Source: Azospirillum sp.
GTDB lineage: Bacteria; Pseudomonadota; Alphaproteobacteria; Azospirillales; Azospirillaceae
Length of the DNA: 64,000 bases
Assembly: GCA_027486405.1 (NCBI GenBank)
Contig: JAIXPD010000038.1
Location: 48,652 to 112,651 of the forward strand
Direction of reading: 5' to 3'
The notes below the pieces were generated by a model, which was not told where the DNA came from, ran no database searches, and was given only the letters and a program-made list of their open reading frames with translations. Positions 52,467 through 61,297 of the stretch are shown here, piece by piece (position 1 is the first letter of the stretch; each line of letters starts with the position of its first letter). The position numbers and the translations under genes were made by a program.

Positions 52467-53777
52467 ATGAGCGCCGCGACCGCCGCCCACGGGCCGACAA
52501 AGAAGCCCTTCTACACCAACCTGACCTTCCAGGTTCTGACCGCGATCACCTTCGGCATCCTGCTCGGCCATTTCTATCCGTCGCTGGCGGTGGAGATGAA
52601 GCCGCTGGGCGATCTGTTCATCAAGATGGTCAAGATGGTGATCGGCCCCATCGTGTTCCTGACCGTCGTCACCGGCATTTCCTCCATCGGCAATCTGAAG
52701 AAGGTCGGCAAGGTCGGCGGCAAGGCCCTGCTGTATTTCGAGGTTGTGACCACCTTCGCGCTCGGCATCGGGCTGCTGGTCGTCAACCTCGTGCGTCCGG
52801 GGGCCGGAATGAACATCGTCCCCGGCCAGTTGAAGGCCGATTCGGTGCAGAAATACGCCTCCTCGGCCAAGGAACACGGCTTCATCGACTTCATCGTCGG
52901 CATCGTGCCCGACAACGTCGTCGGGGCCTTCGTTCAGGGCGACATGCTGCAAATCCTGTTCTTCGCCGTGGTCTTCGGCGTGGCGCTGGCCGCGATGGGG
53001 CAGAAGGGCAAGCTCGTCGAGGACATCTTTGACAAGGTCGGCCACGCGCTGTTCGGCGTGATCGGCATCCTGATGCGCGTCGCCCCGATCGGTGCCTTTG
53101 GCGCGATGTCCTTCACCATCGGCAAATACGGCGTGTCGTCGCTGACCGCGCTGGGCCAGTTGATGGCGTCGGTCTACATCACCATGGCGCTGTTCATCTT
53201 CGTCGTGCTGGGCGGCATCGCCAAAATGTACGGCTTCAGCATCTGGAGCTTCATCCGCTACATCCGCCAGGAACTGTTGATCGTTCTGGGCACCTCCTCG
53301 TCGGAATCCGTCCTGCCGCGCATGATGGAGAAGATGCAGAAGTTCGGTTGCTCCAAGCACGTCGTCGGTCTGGTCATCCCGACGGGCTACTCCTTCAACC
53401 TCGATGGCACCTCCATCTATCTGTCGATGGCCGCCATCTTCATCGCTCAGGCCTTCAACGTCGATCTGACGATCTGGCAGCAGCTCTACATCCTCGTCAT
53501 CCTGATGCTGACCTCGAAGGGCGCGGCGGCGGTGACGGGCGGCGGTTTCGTGACGCTGGCCGCCACCCTGTCGGCCACCGGCGTGCTGCCGATCGAGGGG
53601 CTGGCCCTGCTGCTGGGCGTGGACCGCTTCATGTCGGAGGCCCGCGCCCTGACCAACCTGATCGGCAACGGTGTGGCCACCGTCGTCGTCGCCAAGATGG
53701 AAGGCGAGTTCGACGAGAGCAAGGCGGTCGCCGAGTATCAGGAACACTTCAAGGAACCGGCGCTGGCCCGCATCTGA
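52467..53777 (+). CDS. dctA: C4-dicarboxylate transporter DctA
   Basis: 436 residues from ATG 52467, six bases after GAGGAG (the ATG at 52461 abuts the site). Dicarboxylate/cation symporter family: [64 protein letters not shown] (serine-rich re-entrant loop), [25 protein letters not shown] and [18 protein letters not shown] with the C-terminal [29 protein letters not shown] block. It imports succinate, fumarate and malate across the inner membrane. Regulated by DctBD through the adjoining sigma-54 promoter. Confidence 0.96.
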   Translation: MSAATAAHGPTKKPFYTNLTFQVLTAITFGILLGHFYPSLAVEMKPLGDLFIKMVKMVIGPIVFLTVVTGISSIGNLKKVGKVGGKALLYFEVVTTFALGIGLLVVNLVRPGAGMNIVPGQLKADSVQKYASSAKEHGFIDFIVGIVPDNVVGAFVQGDMLQILFFAVVFGVALAAMGQKGKLVEDIFDKVGHALFGVIGILMRVAPIGAFGAMSFTIGKYGVSSLTALGQLMASVYITMALFIFVVLGGIAKMYGFSIWSFIRYIRQELLIVLGTSSSESVLPRMMEKMQKFGCSKHVVGLVIPTGYSFNLDGTSIYLSMAAIFIAQAFNVDLTIWQQLYILVILMLTSKGAAAVTGGGFVTLAATLSATGVLPIEGLALLLGVDRFMSEARALTNLIGNGVATVVVAKMEGEFDESKAVAEYQEHFKEPALARI

Positions 53778-53941
53778 TCCGGTACTGGGCAGGGGGCCGG
53801 GCAGGGGGCAAAAGCGCGGGCAAGATCACAAATGATCCGCGCCCCCTACGGCAAGGTCATGTAACATCCGGGGGGCGGTTCGGCAGCGTTCGAATCGTCC
53901 CCTTGCTTTTTGCAACCCTCCCACAACACCCCCTTTCCGTT

Positions 53942-53970
53942 TTGAACACGAGGTGGTCCTGCGTTATAAC
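53942..53970 (+). promoter_or_regulatory. Sigma-70-type promoter for maeB
   Basis: TTGAAC (53942-53947) and TATAAC (53965-53970) are separated by 17 bases, close to consensus. They lie about 67 bases before the maeB ATG. An overlapping inverted repeat (TTAACCGAT / GTTAATCGG, 54001-54023) follows, near the ribosome-binding site CGGAGGAAGAG, and could bind a regulator. Confidence 0.7.
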
Positions 53971-54036
53971 CGACAACCAGGATAACACACCCTCAAGAAA
54001 TTAACCGATATCACGTTAATCGGAGGAAGAGACCCC

Positions 54037-56352
54037 ATGTCCGGCGATTTCGACGCAATGGCGCTTGAGTATCACCGCAACCCCCGCCCCGGTAAGCTGG
54101 CGGTGGTCGCGACCAAGCCCATGGCCAACCAGCGCGACCTTGCGCTTGCCTATTCGCCGGGTGTGGCCGTTGCCAGCACCGCCATCGCCAACGACCCGGC
54201 CCAGGCCGCCGAGCTGACCGCGCGCGCCAATCTGGTCGCCGTCGTCACCAACGGCACCGCCGTTCTGGGTCTGGGCAACATCGGCCCGCTCGCCGCCAAA
54301 CCGGTGATGGAGGGCAAGGCCGTCCTTTTCAAGAAATTCGCCGGCATCGACTGCTTCGACCTGGAGTTGAACGAGCTGGACGTGGATGCGCTGGTCGACA
54401 CCATCGTTCGGCTGGAACCGACCTTCGGCGCGATCAATCTGGAAGACATCGCCGCCCCGGCCTGCTTCGAGGTTGAACGCCGCTGCCGCGAGCGGATGAA
54501 GATCCCGGTGTTCCACGATGACCAGCACGGGACCGCCATCGTCGTCGGGGCCGCCGTGCTGAACGGTCTGGCGCTGGTCGGCAAGGACATCGGGTCGGTC
54601 AAGGTCGTGTCCACCGGCGGCGGGGCGGCGGGCATCGCCTGCCTGGACCTGATGGTCAGCCTGGGCGTGAAGCGGGAGAATGTCTGGCTGGTCGATCGCA
54701 TCGGTCTGGTCCACAAGGGCCGGAACGAGGAGATGAACGAGTACAAGGACGCCTACGCGCAGGACACCGACGCCCGCACCCTGTCGGACGTGATCGACGG
54801 GGCCGACATCTTCCTCGGCCTGTCCGGCCCGAACGTGCTGAAGCCGGAGTTGCTTGGCCGCATGGCCGACACGCCGCTGATCCTGGCGCTGGCGAACCCG
54901 ACGCCGGAAATCATGCCCGATCTGGCGCGCGAGGCCCGGGCCGACGCGATCATCGCCACCGGCCGGTCGGATTTCCCCAACCAGGTCAACAACGTCCTGT
55001 GCTTCCCCTTCATCTTCCGGGGCGCGCTCGACGTTGGGGCGACCACCGTCAACGAAGAGATGAAGATCGCCGCGACCCACGCGGTGGCCAACCTCGCCCG
55101 CGCCGAACCGTCGGACGTGGTGGCGGCGGCCTATGTCGGTGAATCGCTGCGCTTCGGCCCGGAATACATCCTGCCCAAGCCGTTCGACCCGCGCCTGATC
55201 GTGGAGGTGTCGTCGGCGGTGGCCAAGGCGGCGATGGAATCCGGCGTCGCCACCCGCCCCATCGCCGATTTCCGCGCCTACCGCGAGCAGTTGAACCAAT
55301 ACGTCATCCGCTCCGGCCTGTTCATGAAGCCGGTCATCACCAAGGCCAAGACCGCGCCCAAGCGCGTGGTTTACGCCGAGGGTGAGGACCCGCGCGTCGT
55401 CCGCTGCGCCCAAGTGGTGGTCGATGACGGCATCGCCCAACCGATCCTGATCGGCCGCCGCGAGGTGGTGGAGCGCATCATCAGCGAAATGGGCCTGCGC
55501 CTGAAGATCGGCCGCGACGTCGAGGTGATCGAGATCATCCGCGACCTGCGCTATCACAGCTACGCCGAGGCGTATCGCAAGCTGATGGGCCGTCGCGGTG
55601 TGGCCCCCGCCCACGCCGCCAACGTCGTGCGCACCCAGCCGACCGTCTTCGGCGCGCTGATGGTCCGCCGGGGCGAGGCCGACGCGATGGTCTGCGGCGC
55701 GTCGGGCCGCTTCAACGAGCATTTCGCCCACATCGCCGGTCTGATCGGCCTGCGCAAGGGCGTCAAGGTCGCGGCGACGATGAACGCGCTGATTTCGCAG
55801 AAGGGCGTTCACTTCATCACCGACACCTACGTCAACGCCGACCCCAGCGCCGAGGAGGTGGCGGAAATCGCCCGTCTGGCGGCGGACGAGGTCAAGCGCT
55901 TCGGCATCGAACCGAAGGTCGCCTTGCTCTCCCATTCCAACTTCGGCAGCGCCGACACGCCGTCGGCCCGCAAGATGCGCCGCGCCTATGAACTGGCGTC
56001 GGACGCCATGCCCGATTTGCAGATCGACGGCGAAATGCACGCCGACGCCGCCCTGGCCGAGGCGATCCGCAAGGAGGTCCTGCCCGACAGCCGTCTGAAG
56101 GGCGAAGCCAACCTGCTGGTCATGCCGACGCTGGACGCCGCCAACATCGCCTTCAACATGATGAAAATCCTGGGCGAGGCGCAGAATGTGGGCCCGATCC
56201 TGCTGGGCGTCGAACGCCCGGTCCACATCGTCACCCCATCGGTGACGACGCGCGGTCTGGTCAACATGACCGCCGTGGCCGTGGTGGACGCCCAACTCTC
56301 CACCCCCGTCAACGCCGCCCCCCGCCCGCCGGTCCCGTCCGACGACGAGTAA
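54037..56352 (+). CDS. maeB: NADP-dependent malic enzyme with phosphotransacetylase domain
   Basis: 771 residues. The N-terminal 430 are malic enzyme: [61 protein letters not shown] with the metal-binding Asp, and [16 protein letters not shown] (NAD(P) site). The C-terminal 330 are a phosphate acetyltransferase-like domain ([63 protein letters not shown]), found in the long MaeB/TME/DME proteins and thought to be regulatory. It decarboxylates malate to pyruvate. Placement after dctA couples dicarboxylate uptake to pyruvate supply. The cofactor (NAD or NADP) is not proven by the sequence. Confidence 0.94.
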   Translation: MSGDFDAMALEYHRNPRPGKLAVVATKPMANQRDLALAYSPGVAVASTAIANDPAQAAELTARANLVAVVTNGTAVLGLGNIGPLAAKPVMEGKAVLFKKFAGIDCFDLELNELDVDALVDTIVRLEPTFGAINLEDIAAPACFEVERRCRERMKIPVFHDDQHGTAIVVGAAVLNGLALVGKDIGSVKVVSTGGGAAGIACLDLMVSLGVKRENVWLVDRIGLVHKGRNEEMNEYKDAYAQDTDARTLSDVIDGADIFLGLSGPNVLKPELLGRMADTPLILALANPTPEIMPDLAREARADAIIATGRSDFPNQVNNVLCFPFIFRGALDVGATTVNEEMKIAATHAVANLARAEPSDVVAAAYVGESLRFGPEYILPKPFDPRLIVEVSSAVAKAAMESGVATRPIADFRAYREQLNQYVIRSGLFMKPVITKAKTAPKRVVYAEGEDPRVVRCAQVVVDDGIAQPILIGRREVVERIISEMGLRLKIGRDVEVIEIIRDLRYHSYAEAYRKLMGRRGVAPAHAANVVRTQPTVFGALMVRRGEADAMVCGASGRFNEHFAHIAGLIGLRKGVKVAATMNALISQKGVHFITDTYVNADPSAEEVAEIARLAADEVKRFGIEPKVALLSHSNFGSADTPSARKMRRAYELASDAMPDLQIDGEMHADAALAEAIRKEVLPDSRLKGEANLLVMPTLDAANIAFNMMKILGEAQNVGPILLGVERPVHIVTPSVTTRGLVNMTAVAVVDAQLSTPVNAAPRPPVPSDDE

Positions 56353-56369
56353 CCCCCACCCCCAAAACG

Positions 56370-56392
56370 CCCTCTCCCCACCGGGGAGAGGG
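56370..56392. terminator. Perfect GC hairpin after maeB (terminator or REP-like)
   Basis: CCCTCTCCCC (56370-56379) pairs with GGGGAGAGGG (56383-56392) across a 3-base loop and is followed by TTGGGTGAGGGGG. This motif is common in intergenic DNA of GC-rich proteobacteria. There is no U-run, so it may be a repeated palindrome rather than a classical terminator. Confidence 0.6.
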
Positions 56393-56731
56393 TTGGGTGA
56401 GGGGGAAGACGCCCGAAATCTCCGCCTCCACTCCGCCGCCACACACAGCGGAACCACAGCAACCACCGATCACAGGTTCACGTCACCGCCCCTACTCAAC
56501 AGGGGAGCAAACCCGGATGAGGGGTGCGACACGAAAGCGCGCAGACTGTCCGGGCTGTCGGAACGTGGCGTGAGCGCGTGACGTGACGCGGGCTTTTCTA
56601 CGGTCAGCCTCCTTTTCGCGACAGTCATATCAATTAATTTTGTCAGGATCAGCTTGTTCGTAGCGCCACTTTGGTGGATTACACCTCGCGCACGCGCCCC
56701 ATGCGCGAGAAATGTCCTCCCACTTATATTT
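56393..56731. other. Gap at the left edge of an AT-rich patch
   Basis: About 340 bases without a credible gene. The left half is GC-rich like the backbone; from about 56620 the base composition drops sharply to AT-rich, marking the border of an acquired segment. No transposase, inverted terminal repeat or tRNA was seen at the border. Confidence 0.5.
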
Positions 56732-57427
56732 TTAATTATCATTCCGCCATTCGTACCTTCTCATGGTGTCAATCAAAATATTAAGCTCATGTTTGATGTC
56801 TTTTCTTTCTTCATCAGTTATCCAGTCGGCCCAATCAAGCATCTTTATAAAATCGGCCGTCAATATCACTGCGCCTTTTTCATCAATATGATGCTTTTCT
56901 TCTTTAAATTTTTTCGCTTTTTCCGTATTTCCTTTGTTCAAAATATCTACAAGGATTTTAATAGCCTCCATCCTAGATATGCTCTCAATATTTATTGATA
57001 TCGGATGCAGAGTATCATTAATTAATTTTTCATCAATTCCTATATTTTTCAACATTTTTGCTATATCATTTTCAAGAAGAACCATGTCAACAGCCTTTGG
57101 CATCGTGAATGGTTTTCCGACATGATCGGCAACGTAAACAAGCTGCTTCCCAACGGTAAACGCCGTATCGCGTAGTGTATCCACAAGTCTCGCCGCTTCG
57201 AGTTGCTTTTCCTCCCATAGCTCAGCCTTAAAACCGAAGCCTTCAAAATGCTTAAATTTTGATACAATGCTTAATGTAATTAGCAGAAATCCAAAGCTGA
57301 AGCATGCCATTGCTGAAGATGTCTTATCTTCAACGGCAATTTTTCCGCCAACAACAAACAGGTAAACCCCAACAATAGATATAACAATTCTAAAGATGTC
57401 ATCCAGAGAGATCCGTCGTAAATTCAT
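56732..57427 (-). CDS. Unknown two-helix membrane protein, AT-rich (acquired)
   Basis: 231 residues that I do not recognise. Two transmembrane helices lie near the N-terminus (IFRIVISIVGVYLFVVGG and MACFSFGFLLITLSIVSKF), followed by about 170 cytoplasmic residues, largely helical and charged (FKAELWEEKQLEAARLVDTLRDTAF, AIKILVDILNKGNTEKAKKFKEEKHH, ITDEERKDIKHELNILIDTMRRYE). The codon use is rich in A and T and uses Ile, Lys and Asn heavily, in contrast with every neighbour, so horizontal transfer is likely. It lies 39 bases downstream of the HigA antitoxin on the same strand, so the two may share a transcript. Confidence 0.65.
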   Translation of the reverse strand: MNLRRISLDDIFRIVISIVGVYLFVVGGKIAVEDKTSSAMACFSFGFLLITLSIVSKFKHFEGFGFKAELWEEKQLEAARLVDTLRDTAFTVGKQLVYVADHVGKPFTMPKAVDMVLLENDIAKMLKNIGIDEKLINDTLHPISINIESISRMEAIKILVDILNKGNTEKAKKFKEEKHHIDEKGAVILTADFIKMLDWADWITDEERKDIKHELNILIDTMRRYEWRNDN

Positions 57428-57466
57428 GCTAATTCTCCTTATCGCGACACTATTAAGACGCCAAAA

Positions 57467-57841
57467 TCAAGCGGCACGCATCAACTCGTAGGGCTGAATC
57501 AAGATCTCAGCCGGAATGCGAAGCTCTTCCGACAGACGGCGGATCATCGACAGGGACAAGGCCCGGCGACGGTTGAGGACTTCGGACACGCGACCGCTGG
57601 AGCCGATGATCGGTTCCAGATCGGCGCGCGTCATGCCACGCTGTTCCATCATGAATTCGATGGCGGCGATGGGATCGGCGGGCGGCATCGGGTGGCACCG
57701 TCGCTCGTAGGCTTCGACCAGCGTCATCACGAGATCGAGGCGGTCCCCGTCGGGAGTGTCAGGCTCCGCATCCCACAGGCGCTCGATGTCAGCCAGTGCG
57801 GCGCGGAAGTCGGCATCGGTCTTGATCGGTTTCAGGTCCAT
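57467..57841 (-). CDS. higA: HigA-type antitoxin (helix-turn-helix)
   Basis: 124 residues. An N-terminal acidic helical region (IKTDADFRAALADIERLWDAEPDTPDGDRLDLVMTLVEAYE, in pieces) is followed by an XRE-type helix-turn-helix: AAIEFMMEQRGMTRADLEPIIGSSGRVSEVLNRRRALSLSMIRRLS in pieces. This is the COG5499/HigA form, in which the long N-terminal part binds the toxin. It would repress its own promoter, where two CTYCC-palindromes lie. The start overlaps the toxin stop by one base (TGATG). Confidence 0.85.
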   Translation of the reverse strand: MDLKPIKTDADFRAALADIERLWDAEPDTPDGDRLDLVMTLVEAYERRCHPMPPADPIAAIEFMMEQRGMTRADLEPIIGSSGRVSEVLNRRRALSLSMIRRLSEELRIPAEILIQPYELMRAA

Positions 57842-58149
57842 CAGATGCTCTCCAGTCTGCCCGAGCGGCTCAGTTCGTCATATTCCACATGCGTTCCGAC
57901 GAACCGGACGTAAACCATGCGCCATTTGTACTTTACCACGACCACAAGCCGGTACTTGTTGCCTGCGATGTTGAAAACCACCCGCTCGCCAACAAAACTG
58001 GCGCTGCGGAATTGGTCCTTGAGCTGCGCCGGCCCCGTCCAGTCCGCCCGCTCCGTCACCGCATACCATTGGGTCAGCGGTTCCTGGCTGTCAGCCCGAC
58101 CGGGCCGTTCCCAATGCTCGCGAAGCGTTTTGTGTGCGATGATTCTCAT
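57841..58149 (-). CDS. higB: HigB-type mRNA interferase toxin
   Basis: 102 residues from MRIIAHKTLREHWERPGRADSQEPLTQWY. The RelE-like HigB signature continues with TGPAQLKDQFRSASFVGERVVFNIAGNKYRLVVVVKYKWRMVYVRFVGTHVEYDEL, including the NKYRL and YVRFVGTH.EYD blocks of the family. It would cut ribosome-bound mRNA when free of HigA. The toxin gene comes first, as in HigBA systems. The -10 box lies so close to the ATG that the mRNA may be leaderless. Confidence 0.88.
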   Translation of the reverse strand: MRIIAHKTLREHWERPGRADSQEPLTQWYAVTERADWTGPAQLKDQFRSASFVGERVVFNIAGNKYRLVVVVKYKWRMVYVRFVGTHVEYDELSRSGRLESI

Positions 58150-58155
58150 GGGACC

Positions 58156-58206
58156 ATTGTACCCCCTTCCAAAATGGGAGCAAGGAGAACCTCCCAAAAC
58201 GGGAGG
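58156..58206 (-). promoter_or_regulatory. higBA promoter and two HigA-type operators
   Basis: On the minus strand TACAAT (58161-58156) and TTGCTC (58184-58179) are 17 bases apart. Two related palindromes, CTTCC-AAAAT-GGGAG (58166-58180, inside the spacer) and CCTCCC-AAAAC-GGGAGG (58190-58206), have centres 25 bases apart. They fit binding by a dimeric HigA. The start codon is 7 bases after the -10 box. Confidence 0.65.
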
Positions 58207-58612
58207 ACTCTTTGACGCTGCGCCTTTCCCGACCGCTCTGGCTGATTGCACCGCCACATGGCTCCCACCACGCGTTTCTGATAGGATTTTCAACCCATCG
58301 TTCGCGAGGCCGCCATGCCGCTCCCCCATCACCCCGCCCATCCTCCCACCTCCGCCGATGCCCTGCGCGCCGGTGAAACACTGGAACAGGGGCCGGAAAA
58401 CTGTTGCACAGTGTTTCAAACGTTCCATTCGCCCGCCCAAACGCCGCCCCTGCCACCCCGTGGAACCGTGAAACACGCACCCGAAACCTGTTGCACAGTG
58501 TTTCATAGGTTCCATTCGCCCGGCCCCCGCGCCGTTGCCGCGATCTTCTCTTGCCTGGAAACGGTGGGGCTGGTACGCCGCTGGTTCCCCTGTGCTGTCC
58601 ATGCGGTCCGGT
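58207..58612. other. Gene-free region holding repeat units, upstream of livH
   Basis: About 400 bases between higB and livH. All long frames here are repeat shadows with unlikely composition. Apart from two hairpin repeat units at 58374-58523 nothing coding was found, and the livH promoter was not identified. Confidence 0.55.
58374..58523. repeat. Two copies of a hairpin repeat element
   Basis: Unit 1: TGAAACACTG (58374-58383) pairs exactly with CAGTGTTTCA (58409-58418). Unit 2: TGAAACAC (58469-58476) pairs with GTGTTTCA (58498-58505). The units share CTGTTGCACAGTGTTTCA (58401-58418 and 58488-58505) and, a few bases on, GTTCCATTCGCCCG. This is a dispersed-repeat type of structure rather than part of a gene. 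Confidence 0.8.
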
Positions 58613-59482
58613 ATGCCCATTGACTATTACCTGAACATCGCCGCGTCGGGGTTGCTCGCCGGGCTGGTCTATGGGCTGGCGGCGTTGGGGCTGTCGGTGA
58701 TCTTTGGCGTGGTCCGCGTCGTCAATTTCGCCCATGGCGAAATGATGGTGGCGGGGATGTATGGCGCGGTGCTGCTGGCGGGTTACGCCGGGTTGGACCC
58801 GCTGCTGTCGGCCCCCATCGTGGCCGCGCTGCTGTTCGTCTGCGGCTGGGGCCTGCAACGCGGGCTGGTCAACCGCTTCGTCGAGCGGCCGGAGCACATG
58901 CAGTTCATCCTGTTGCTGGGCATCGCCACCATTCTGGTGAACGGCATGCTGATGCTGTTCGGGCCGGATTCGCGCAACGTCATGGTTCCCTATGGTTTCG
59001 ACACGCTGGAAATCGGGCCGATGCTGCTCGACGCCGTGCGGGTGCGCGCCGGGGTGGCGGCCATCGGCATCGCGGTGGCGCTGTTCGCCTTTTTCCGCTT
59101 CACCCGCACCGGCAAGGCCATCCGCGCCTGCGCCGACAACCCGCTGGGGGCGCGCGTCGTCGGCCTGAACCTGGATGGGCTGTACGCGCTGACCTTTGGC
59201 ATCGGCGCGGCGGTGGTGGGGGCGGCGGGGGCGTTGATGACCCTGCTGGTCGATGCCCGGCCGCAACTGGCCCCGGAATACACGCTGTTGAGCTTCATCA
59301 TCGTCATCGTCGGCGGTCTGGGCAGCCTGCCCGGCGCGCTGCTGGGCGGGGTGCTGATCGGCGTGTCGGAAACGCTGGCGGGCTTTCTGCTGTCGCCGTC
59401 GCTGAAATCGCTGTTCAGCTATGGCGTGTTGATCCTGGTGTTGCTGCTGCGGCCGCAAGGGCTGCTGGGGAAACGGTCATGA
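58613..59482 (+). CDS. livH: Branched-chain amino acid-type ABC permease LivH
   Basis: 289 residues, eight or so helices. YYLNIAASGLLAGLVYGLAALGLSVIFGVVRVVNFAHGEMMVAGMY is the LivH N-terminal signature in pieces, and FFRFTRTGKAIRACADNPLGARVVGLN is the cytoplasmic loop that contacts the ATPases. It ends VLLLRPQGLLGKRS, as usual. It works with LivM in the uptake of branched-chain amino acids or of aromatic or short-chain acids. It overlaps livM as ATGA. No periplasmic binding-protein gene is adjacent. Confidence 0.92.
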   Translation: MPIDYYLNIAASGLLAGLVYGLAALGLSVIFGVVRVVNFAHGEMMVAGMYGAVLLAGYAGLDPLLSAPIVAALLFVCGWGLQRGLVNRFVERPEHMQFILLLGIATILVNGMLMLFGPDSRNVMVPYGFDTLEIGPMLLDAVRVRAGVAAIGIAVALFAFFRFTRTGKAIRACADNPLGARVVGLNLDGLYALTFGIGAAVVGAAGALMTLLVDARPQLAPEYTLLSFIIVIVGGLGSLPGALLGGVLIGVSETLAGFLLSPSLKSLFSYGVLILVLLLRPQGLLGKRS

Positions 59483-60537
59483 CGAATCGGGGCGCGTCTC
59501 CTGTCGGCATCGCGCTGTTGGGCGGGGGCAACGCCGGGGCCGCGACCGGGCGCGGCGCGGCGTTGCTGGCGTTGGGTGGGGTGACGCTGCTGCTGGCCCC
59601 GCTGGTGGCCGACCGCTATCTGCTGTCGGTGCTGACCACCGTGCTGTGGTTTGCCTATGTCGGGCAGGCCTGGAACGTGATGATGGGCTTTTCCGGCCTG
59701 CTGTCGCTGGGCCACGCGCTCTATGTCGGGTTGGGGGCCTACGCCAGCGCCGCGCTGTTCGTCCATTTCGGCGTCGGTCCCTGGGCCGGGGCGCTGCTGG
59801 CCATGCTGGTCGCCGTGGTCGCGGGCTGCGGCATCGGCTTTCTGGGTTTCCGCTTTGGCGTCAAGGGCGTGCATTTCGCCCTGTTGACCATCGCCTTTGC
59901 CGAGGTGGCGCGGGTCGGCTTCGACCACATCCACTGGCTGGGCGGGTCGGGCGGCTTTTTCCTGCCGGTGGAGGCCGGGGTCAGCGACCCGCTGAATCTG
60001 CGCGGCTCGCCGCTGCTGTTCTATTACGTCATCCTCGCCCTGACCGGGGCGGCGTTGCTGCTGGCGCGGTCGCTGCTGCACAGCCGTTTGGGCTATCAAT
60101 GGCTGGCGGTGCGCGAGGACGCGGAGGCGGCGGAGGCCGTCGGCGTCGATCTGTTCACCGCGCGGATGACCGCCGTGGCGGTGTCCTCCGCGCTGACCGC
60201 GCTGGGCGGGGTGTTCCAGGCCTTCTATTTCAACAACCTGTTCCCGGAGCAGGTGTTTTCGATGGGCCGGTCGATCGAGATCATCCTGCCCGCCATCGTT
60301 GGCGGCATCGGCACCCTGATCGGCCCGATCCTGGGGGCCTTCATCCTGACCCCGCTGGGGGAGGGGCTGACCTTCCTGCTGGAGGTGAGCGGGCTGGAGT
60401 TGCCGGGGCTGAAGCAGTTGTTCTACGGCGTCGCCCTGGTGGTGATCGTCGTGTTCCGCCCCGATGGGGTGTGGCCGTGGCTGGCCCGCCGCCTGGGTCT
60501 GGTCCGCACCAGCGCCGAAGGGGAGGACGCGCGATGA
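59479..60537 (+). CDS. livM: Branched-chain amino acid-type ABC permease LivM
   Basis: 352 residues, polytopic. The LivM signature AWNVMMGFSGLLSLGHALYVGLGAYASAALFVHFGVG (in pieces), the loop GYQWLAVREDAEAAEAVGVDLFTARM and the C-terminal IIEI-type block GRSIEIILPAIVGGIGTLIGPILGAFIL are present. It pairs with LivH and is coupled on both sides by ATGA overlaps. A longer shadow frame in the same strand is not a gene. Confidence 0.92.
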   Translation: MTNRGASPVGIALLGGGNAGAATGRGAALLALGGVTLLLAPLVADRYLLSVLTTVLWFAYVGQAWNVMMGFSGLLSLGHALYVGLGAYASAALFVHFGVGPWAGALLAMLVAVVAGCGIGFLGFRFGVKGVHFALLTIAFAEVARVGFDHIHWLGGSGGFFLPVEAGVSDPLNLRGSPLLFYYVILALTGAALLLARSLLHSRLGYQWLAVREDAEAAEAVGVDLFTARMTAVAVSSALTALGGVFQAFYFNNLFPEQVFSMGRSIEIILPAIVGGIGTLIGPILGAFILTPLGEGLTFLLEVSGLELPGLKQLFYGVALVVIVVFRPDGVWPWLARRLGLVRTSAEGEDAR

Positions 60538-61262
60538 CCGCCGCCCTGTTGACCGTCGAATCCCTGTCCAAGCGCTTTCGCGGGTTGAAAGCGGTGTCGA
60601 ACCTGTCCTTCACCGTGCCGGAGGGGCGCATCCTGGCGCTGATCGGCCCGAACGGGGCGGGCAAGACCACCAGCTTCAACCTGATCGCCGGGGTGTTTCC
60701 GCCCGACGAGGGCAGCGTCACCCTGAAGGGCCAACGGCTGACCGGGCTAAAGCCCAACCAGGTCTGCGCCGCCGGGATCGGCCGCACCTTCCAGATCGTC
60801 AAGCCCTTCGGCCAATTGACGGTGGAAGAGAATGTGATGGTCGGCGCGCTCGCCCGCGAACGCTCGGTCGAGGTGGCGCGTCGGCAGGCCCGCGCCCTGC
60901 TGGAACGGCTGGAACTGGCCGACGCGGCGCAGCGCCCGGCCCGCAGCCTGACCTTGCCCGACCGCAAGCGGCTGGAGGTCGCCCGCGCGCTCGCCACCCG
61001 GCCGACTTTGCTGCTGCTGGACGAGGTGCTGGCCGGGCTGCGCCCCACCGAGGTGGACCGCATGGTGGCGGTGCTGCGCGACCTGAACCGGCGCGAGGGC
61101 ATCACCATCCTGATGATCGAGCATGTGATGCGCGCGGTGATGGCGCTGTCCGATCACGTCGTCGTGCTCGATCATGGCGAAAAGATCGCCGACGGAACGC
61201 CATCAGAGGTTGTTTCCGATCCCCGCGTGATCGAATCCTATCTGGGGGCGGAGGAGGCATGA
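60534..61262 (+). CDS. livG: Branched-chain amino acid-type ABC transporter ATPase LivG
   Basis: 242 residues. Walker A LIGPNGAGKTTSFNLIAGVF, Q-loop GRTFQIVKPFGQLTVEENV, signature region SLTLPDRKRLEVARALATRP (the LivG variant of LSGGQ), Walker B LLLLDEVLAGLRPTEV, switch MIEHVM. It is one of the two ATPases this transporter type needs; the second, LivF, is missing (only its start remains). It overlaps livM, and its stop overlaps a short livF-like start. Confidence 0.92.
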   Translation: MTAALLTVESLSKRFRGLKAVSNLSFTVPEGRILALIGPNGAGKTTSFNLIAGVFPPDEGSVTLKGQRLTGLKPNQVCAAGIGRTFQIVKPFGQLTVEENVMVGALARERSVEVARRQARALLERLELADAAQRPARSLTLPDRKRLEVARALATRPTLLLLDEVLAGLRPTEVDRMVAVLRDLNRREGITILMIEHVMRAVMALSDHVVVLDHGEKIADGTPSEVVSDPRVIESYLGAEEA

Positions 61263-61297
61263 TCCGCCTCCCCACCGCCTCCCTCACATTTCAGTGA
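61259..61297 (+). pseudogene. Truncated livF start at the rodA junction
   Basis: An ATG overlapping the livG stop (ATGA) opens MIRLPTASLTFQ and then meets a stop that is the complement of the rodA end. The coupling and the MIRL...SLTF pattern are what one expects from the first residues of LivF, but only 12 codons remain. It marks a break at the edge of the liv operon. The assignment rests on position more than on sequence. Confidence 0.45.

Noticed and set aside
56370..56405. CRISPR-like repeat reading of the GC hairpin after maeB
   Set aside because: There is a single palindrome without regular repeats and spacers, and no cas genes are present anywhere in the window.
58315..58623. Short proteins encoded across the hairpin repeat units before livH
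   Set aside because: The similar peptides arise from the repeated DNA itself. No ribosome-binding sites or domains are seen.
60964..61000. LivG considered inactive because LSGGQ is not recognisable
   Set aside because: The SLTLPDRKRLE form is a usual variant in branched-chain transporter ATPases. Walker A, Walker B and the switch His are intact.
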